From Geminicoccus sp. (GTDB taxonomy: Bacteria > Pseudomonadota > Alphaproteobacteria > UBA7985), in NCBI GenBank assembly GCA_002705565.1, contig PAHJ01000096.1, positions 1 to 46,347 on the forward strand: DNA of 46,347 bases, given 5' to 3'. The number at the start of each line of letters is the position of its first letter. Position 1 is the first letter of the stretch. Positions 43,513 through 46,347 of this stretch are shown here, piece by piece. A program made the translations under genes and the position numbers. The notes below the pieces were generated by a model. It made no database searches. It was not told the DNA's origin and worked only from the letters and a program-made list of their open reading frames with translations.

Positions 43513-43872
43513 TTGAAAACTCTCATTCTCTCAACCATCACCGCATCCGCCATCAGCCTTTGCATGGTCACGTCCGCCCACGCTGTTGATTGTAGCCGTT
43601 TCGAAGACCGCTCCGCGTTCTTCACATCGATTGGCCTGACCGACTCAGCCAGCTTCTGGGATGAAGTTGCGACCGAATGTGCCGCGAGCGACTGGTCCAG
43701 CAGCGACCGCAAAACGGTTCGGGACAACATTCGCACGCTCACCACTGAAAACGCCTATGAGCGGCCGGACCGTGAGACCGTAAGAGACGCAGCGGAAGCA
43801 GCCGGTGTTGAGGTTCGTGACGCACGTCACGGCAAGCGTAAGAAGGGATCACGCAGCAAGCGTTCCGATTAA
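43513..43872 (+). CDS. Small secreted protein with internal DR(K/E)TVRD repeat
   Basis: This 119-residue protein is not recognised. It has a clear signal peptide (about 1-24, cleavage AHA-VD), and the mature part has two Cys (C27, C56) that could form a disulfide. Two related segments, SDRKTVRDNI (64-73) and PDRETVRDAA (85-94), are spaced 21 residues apart. The C-terminus is strongly basic (HGKRKKGSRSKRSD). The start is TTG at 43513 with AAAGGA 8 nt upstream. It is driven by the promoter at 43378 and followed by a strong terminator at 43956. It is divergent from the DUF6502-DUF5666 pair, sharing their control region, which suggests a common function. Confidence 0.65.
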   Translation: MKTLILSTITASAISLCMVTSAHAVDCSRFEDRSAFFTSIGLTDSASFWDEVATECAASDWSSSDRKTVRDNIRTLTTENAYERPDRETVRDAAEAAGVEVRDARHGKRKKGSRSKRSD

Positions 43873-43955
43873 TTTAATCGCCGCGAGCTTATCGAACACA
43901 GGGAACGCTAACCCACGGCTCCTTCCCCATGATGTGGATCAGGCTTCCTTGCGTG

Positions 43956-43991
43956 AGGGTCACCGAACTTGATTTGGTGACCCTTTCTTTT
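43956..43991 (+). terminator. Intrinsic terminator after the small secreted protein
   Basis: AGGGTCACC (43956-43964) and GGTGACCCT (43976-43984) form a perfect 9-bp stem with an 11-nt loop, followed by TTCTTTT. It ends the plus-strand transcript 84 nt after the small gene's stop. On the minus strand there is no T-tract on the correct side. Confidence 0.88.
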
Positions 43992-44019
43992 GACGCGAAA
44001 CTGGCGTGCTTGAGGTGGT

Positions 44020-45174
44020 TTAATCCTTTGGGATTGAAGGCCGCATGGCGCCTGCAATCAGGCTCATCAGAACTGCGAGAACAATCAGCAGTCCAAAGGC
44101 CAGCCGGATTGATGTCAGCTCAGCCAAACCGCCAATAATCGGCGGCCCCAACAACAGCCCCCCATACCCAAGAGTGGCCACACTCGCAATCGCCTGTCCT
44201 GCTGATACCCCGTCTTCCCGGGCTGCGCGGGAGAACGCCATGGGAATGATCGTGGCATAGCCAATGCCCATAAGAGCGAAGCCGAGAAGGCTCATCCAGT
44301 AGGTTCCTGCTACCACGGCCAAAAGCCCGCCCAGCGCAGCAATTCCCCCGCTTAATCGGGTTACCAATACCGGCCCCAGCGCCGCGATCACCCGGTCGCC
44401 CAACAGGCGGGTTACGACCATCAGAACGGAAAAGGCGGTAAAGCCAAGCGCGGCCCGGGCTTCGTTGACTTGTGTGACCTCAATCAGGAACGTGGCACTC
44501 CAGTCCACCATCCCGCCTTCACCAATCGTGGTACAAAAGCCAACCAACCCGACGAGAATCAGCATGCCTCGAGGGAGGTTGAATAGGGGTGCGCCGCCAT
44601 GGCTCACCGTTCTTTCAGAGGTCCACTGGATGGTCGCAAAGGGCAGGCAAAGCATCGAGAAGAGTGCAGCGGCGAGCAAAAAATGCAGGCCGGACCCCAG
44701 GCCAGCGACCCCGGCGAAATACCCACTGAGCGCACCCAGCCCTGTCCCGAAAGACCAGGTTGCGTGGAAGGATGACATGATCGGACGTCCAGCGCGCTTT
44801 TCGACCTCGGTTGCCCACGAGTTCATGGTCACATCCATGCCGCCATGGGTTGCGCCGAAAAAGAACATCGCAGCCCCCAAAGCCAGGATCGACACGGGCG
44901 CCAGCGCAATACCAACCAGCGATGCGCCGTAAAGCACCGCCAGAATCCGCGTTATACGCGCGGCGCCAAATCGGTCAGCCAAACGGCCCGCAATAGGAAA
45001 ACTGATCAGCGCCCCGATGGCCATGACCAGCAGCAAAATCCCAAACTGCCCTTTATCGAGCCCCTGTACATCCCGGATCGAGGGTATTCGAGACGCCCAG
45101 ATGCCCAGAAATGCGCCGTTAAGAACGAACATCGCTGAAACAGCACGCCAGGGCGTAAACAAGGTTGCAGTCAA
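44020..45174 (-). CDS. MFS transporter (YbjJ-like)
   Basis: A major facilitator superfamily transporter of about 384 residues with 12 predicted membrane helices. The N-terminal FLGIWASRIPSIRDVQGLDKGQFG and the loop GRLADRFGAARITR between helices 2 and 3 (MFS motif A type) are typical of the YbjJ branch. MDVTMNSWATEVEKRAGRPIMSSFHATWSFG is also characteristic. The substrate is unknown. I chose TTG at 45174 with AGGAG 10 nt upstream because the extra 22 residues from the GTG at 45240 look non-membrane and lack a ribosome site. The gene lies between rplL and the accessory genes but is cut off from rplL by a terminator, and converges with the small secreted-protein gene. Confidence 0.85.
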   Translation of the reverse strand: MTATLFTPWRAVSAMFVLNGAFLGIWASRIPSIRDVQGLDKGQFGILLLVMAIGALISFPIAGRLADRFGAARITRILAVLYGASLVGIALAPVSILALGAAMFFFGATHGGMDVTMNSWATEVEKRAGRPIMSSFHATWSFGTGLGALSGYFAGVAGLGSGLHFLLAAALFSMLCLPFATIQWTSERTVSHGGAPLFNLPRGMLILVGLVGFCTTIGEGGMVDWSATFLIEVTQVNEARAALGFTAFSVLMVVTRLLGDRVIAALGPVLVTRLSGGIAALGGLLAVVAGTYWMSLLGFALMGIGYATIIPMAFSRAAREDGVSAGQAIASVATLGYGGLLLGPPIIGGLAELTSIRLAFGLLIVLAVLMSLIAGAMRPSIPKD

Positions 45175-45280
45175 AACACCAAGTCTCCTGAGGGGTCCGG
45201 GCCAAGGGCGACCACCGAACAATCGGACCGATTCAGGCACTGTTTGTGCGGAACGTCCTGGTGGTCAAGATTGAGAGAAC

Positions 45281-45325
45281 AAAAAAGGGGGCGCGGCATC
45301 CCAAATGAGCCGCACCCCCCTTTTC
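45281..45325 (-). terminator. Strong intrinsic terminator after rplL
   Basis: On the minus strand a G-rich arm (rc of 45315-45320) and GCGGC (rc of 45309-45313) pair with GCCGC (rc of 45293-45297) and CCCCC (rc of 45287-45291). The stem is two blocks separated by one mismatch, followed by TTTTTT. It lies 32-76 nt past the rplL stop and should end the rplJL transcript before the MFS gene. Confidence 0.9.
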
Positions 45326-45356
45326 TAAAAAGTTCCACTGGTAACAGTGGCGCGTC

Positions 45357-45740
45357 TTACTTGAGTTCGACTTCTGCGCCAACTTCTTCCAGCTTCTTTT
45401 TGATTTCTTCAGCTTCGTCCTTGGACGCGCCTTCCTTAACAGGCTTTGGAGCACCTTCTACAAGGTCCTTCGCTTCCTTCAGGCCCAGACCAGTGATGGC
45501 ACGGACTTCCTTAATCACGTTAATCTTCTTCTCGCCAGCGGCTTTGAGGATCACGTCAAATTCAGTCTGTTCTTCAGCAGCAGCTGCGCCGGCGTCACCA
45601 CCAGGTGCAGCCATCATCATGCCAGCAGCAGGAGCAGCAGCGGATACGCCCCACTCGTCTTCTAGCTTAGTTGCAAGTTCAGCAGCTTCCAGAACGGTAA
45701 GCTTGCCCAGTTCGGCTACGAGAGCGTCGAGATCAGCCAT
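45357..45740 (-). CDS. rplL: 50S ribosomal protein L7/L12
   Basis: L7/L12 forms the flexible stalk that recruits translation factors. The 127-residue product has the N-terminal dimerisation helices ([23 protein letters not shown]). An Ala/Gly/Met-rich hinge follows (about 34-58), then the globular C-terminal domain ([32 protein letters not shown] and the terminal [10 protein letters not shown]). It lies 60 nt after rplJ. Unlike in most bacteria, it is followed by a strong terminator and accessory genes, not by rpoB. Confidence 0.97.
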   Translation of the reverse strand: MADLDALVAELGKLTVLEAAELATKLEDEWGVSAAAPAAGMMMAAPGGDAGAAAAEEQTEFDVILKAAGEKKINVIKEVRAITGLGLKEAKDLVEGAPKPVKEGASKDEAEEIKKKLEEVGAEVELK

Positions 45741-45800
45741 TTTCTTAGTTCCAATCTTTCAGGATAATACAGAGTTAAGTTCAGTGTGAGGGTCGCCGTT

Positions 45801-46316
45801 CTAGGCGTCTTCCTTCGCGCCGTAAGCAGCGAAAACGCGAGCCAGCTTGGCAGCTGGTGCGTCCACAACGCCTACGATCTTGGATGCAGGTGCATTGAGC
45901 AGACCGATGATCTGGGCGCGCAGCTGGTCGAGTGATGGCAGCTTGGCCAACTGTTCAACCTCAGCGGCAGACAGCACTTTCCCATCCATGGCACCGCCAA
46001 GGATTTCGATCTTGTCGATGTCCTTGGCAAACTCAGCCAGCGCCTTTGCCGGACCAACGGGATCATCGGAGTACGAGATCGACGTTGGGCCCGTCAGCAT
46101 GTCACGAATGTCGTCAAAAGCGCCGCCTTCAGCGGCAATCTTGACCAGACGGTTCTTCACAACACGGTGCTTGGCACCCGCTTCACGCATCCGCGCACGC
46201 AGGTTCTGAGCTTCAGTTACGGTCATACCGGACTGGCGAGAAACCAGAACGATAGCGCTTTCTTCGAAGGCCGACTTAAGTTCGGCGACGAGGGCTTCCT
46301 TTTCAGAACGATCCAA
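45801..46316 (-). CDS. rplJ: 50S ribosomal protein L10
   Basis: L10 anchors L7/L12 dimers on the ribosomal stalk base. The 171-residue product begins MDRSEKEALVAELKSAFEES and has the conserved GMTVTEAQNLRARMREAG and VVKNRLVKIA. The C-terminal helix that binds L7/L12 (PAAKLARVFAAYGAKEDA) closes it. The start is TTG with AAGGAGG 7 nt upstream, an excellent ribosome site that fixes it. In other bacteria L10(L12)4 binds the leader to repress its own operon. A palindrome at 46338-46347 lies in that leader but the window ends there. Confidence 0.96.
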   Translation of the reverse strand: MDRSEKEALVAELKSAFEESAIVLVSRQSGMTVTEAQNLRARMREAGAKHRVVKNRLVKIAAEGGAFDDIRDMLTGPTSISYSDDPVGPAKALAEFAKDIDKIEILGGAMDGKVLSAAEVEQLAKLPSLDQLRAQIIGLLNAPASKIVGVVDAPAAKLARVFAAYGAKEDA

Positions 46317-46337
46317 GGGAACGCCTCCTTCATTGTT

Positions 46338-46347
46338 GAGCCGGCTC
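46338..46347. other. 10-bp palindrome in the rplJ leader at window edge
   Basis: GAGCCGGCTC is a perfect palindrome 21 nt upstream of the rplJ start. It is cut by the window edge and may be part of a larger leader hairpin. Confidence 0.35.

Overview
The window is GC-rich chromosomal DNA of an alphaproteobacterium. The gene order ddl-ftsQ-ftsA-ftsZ-lpxC-bamD-recN-ligA is the tail of the division/cell-wall cluster as found in Rhodobacterales- and Rhodospirillales-type genomes. The FtsZ, RpoB and RpoC sequences and an Lrp/AsnC-type regulator fit the same group. I cannot place it below class. Most genes look like ordinary housekeeping genes. I see no tRNA, rRNA, insertion sequence, prophage or CRISPR array.

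Layout. (1) 1-10768, plus strand: end of ddl, then ftsQ, ftsA, ftsZ (with a clear intrinsic terminator), lpxC, bamD, recN and ligA. These cover peptidoglycan precursor synthesis, divisome, lipid A, outer-membrane assembly and DNA repair/ligation. (2) 10776-14170, minus: uvrD/pcrA-type helicase followed by prmA. (3) 14263-15414, plus: an AstE/AspA-family zinc deacylase. (4) 15445-19297, minus: glutathione reductase, a hotdog thioesterase and a ClC chloride channel with CBS domains. (5) 19402-25957, plus: SRAP (YedK/HMCES) protein, glmU-glmS, an L-threonylcarbamoyladenylate synthase and a GlcD-like FAD oxidase. (6) 25983-30460, minus: M23 lipoprotein, TAXI solute-binding protein, TrmN6-like methyltransferase, a hypothetical protein, msrA and an Lrp/AsnC regulator. 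(7) 30738-32236, plus: an orphan LptF/LptG-like permease and a DUF1761 membrane protein, ending in a bidirectional terminator shared with rpoC. (8) 32374-46316, mostly minus: rplJ-rplL, then an accessory block, then rpoB-rpoC.

The most interesting part is region 8. The normally contiguous rplJL-rpoBC cluster is split by about 4 kb that begins with a strong terminator after rplL. The block holds an MFS transporter, a small secreted protein, and a tightly coupled pair of unknown function (DUF6502 helix-turn-helix protein plus exported DUF5666 protein, overlapping by 4 nt). The small secreted protein is transcribed divergently from the DUF6502-DUF5666 pair. The shared 237-bp region between them contains a promoter embedded in a 17-bp-arm inverted repeat, a perfect 16-bp palindrome and spaced GCTCACG copies. 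This looks like a regulated, possibly autoregulated, envelope module. Its function cannot be read from the sequence.

Several starts were moved from the longest open frame using Shine-Dalgarno sequences, terminators or family alignment (ftsZ, lpxC, recN, uvrD, the deacylase, the thioesterase, gor, trmN6-like, MFS). TTG and GTG starts are common here.
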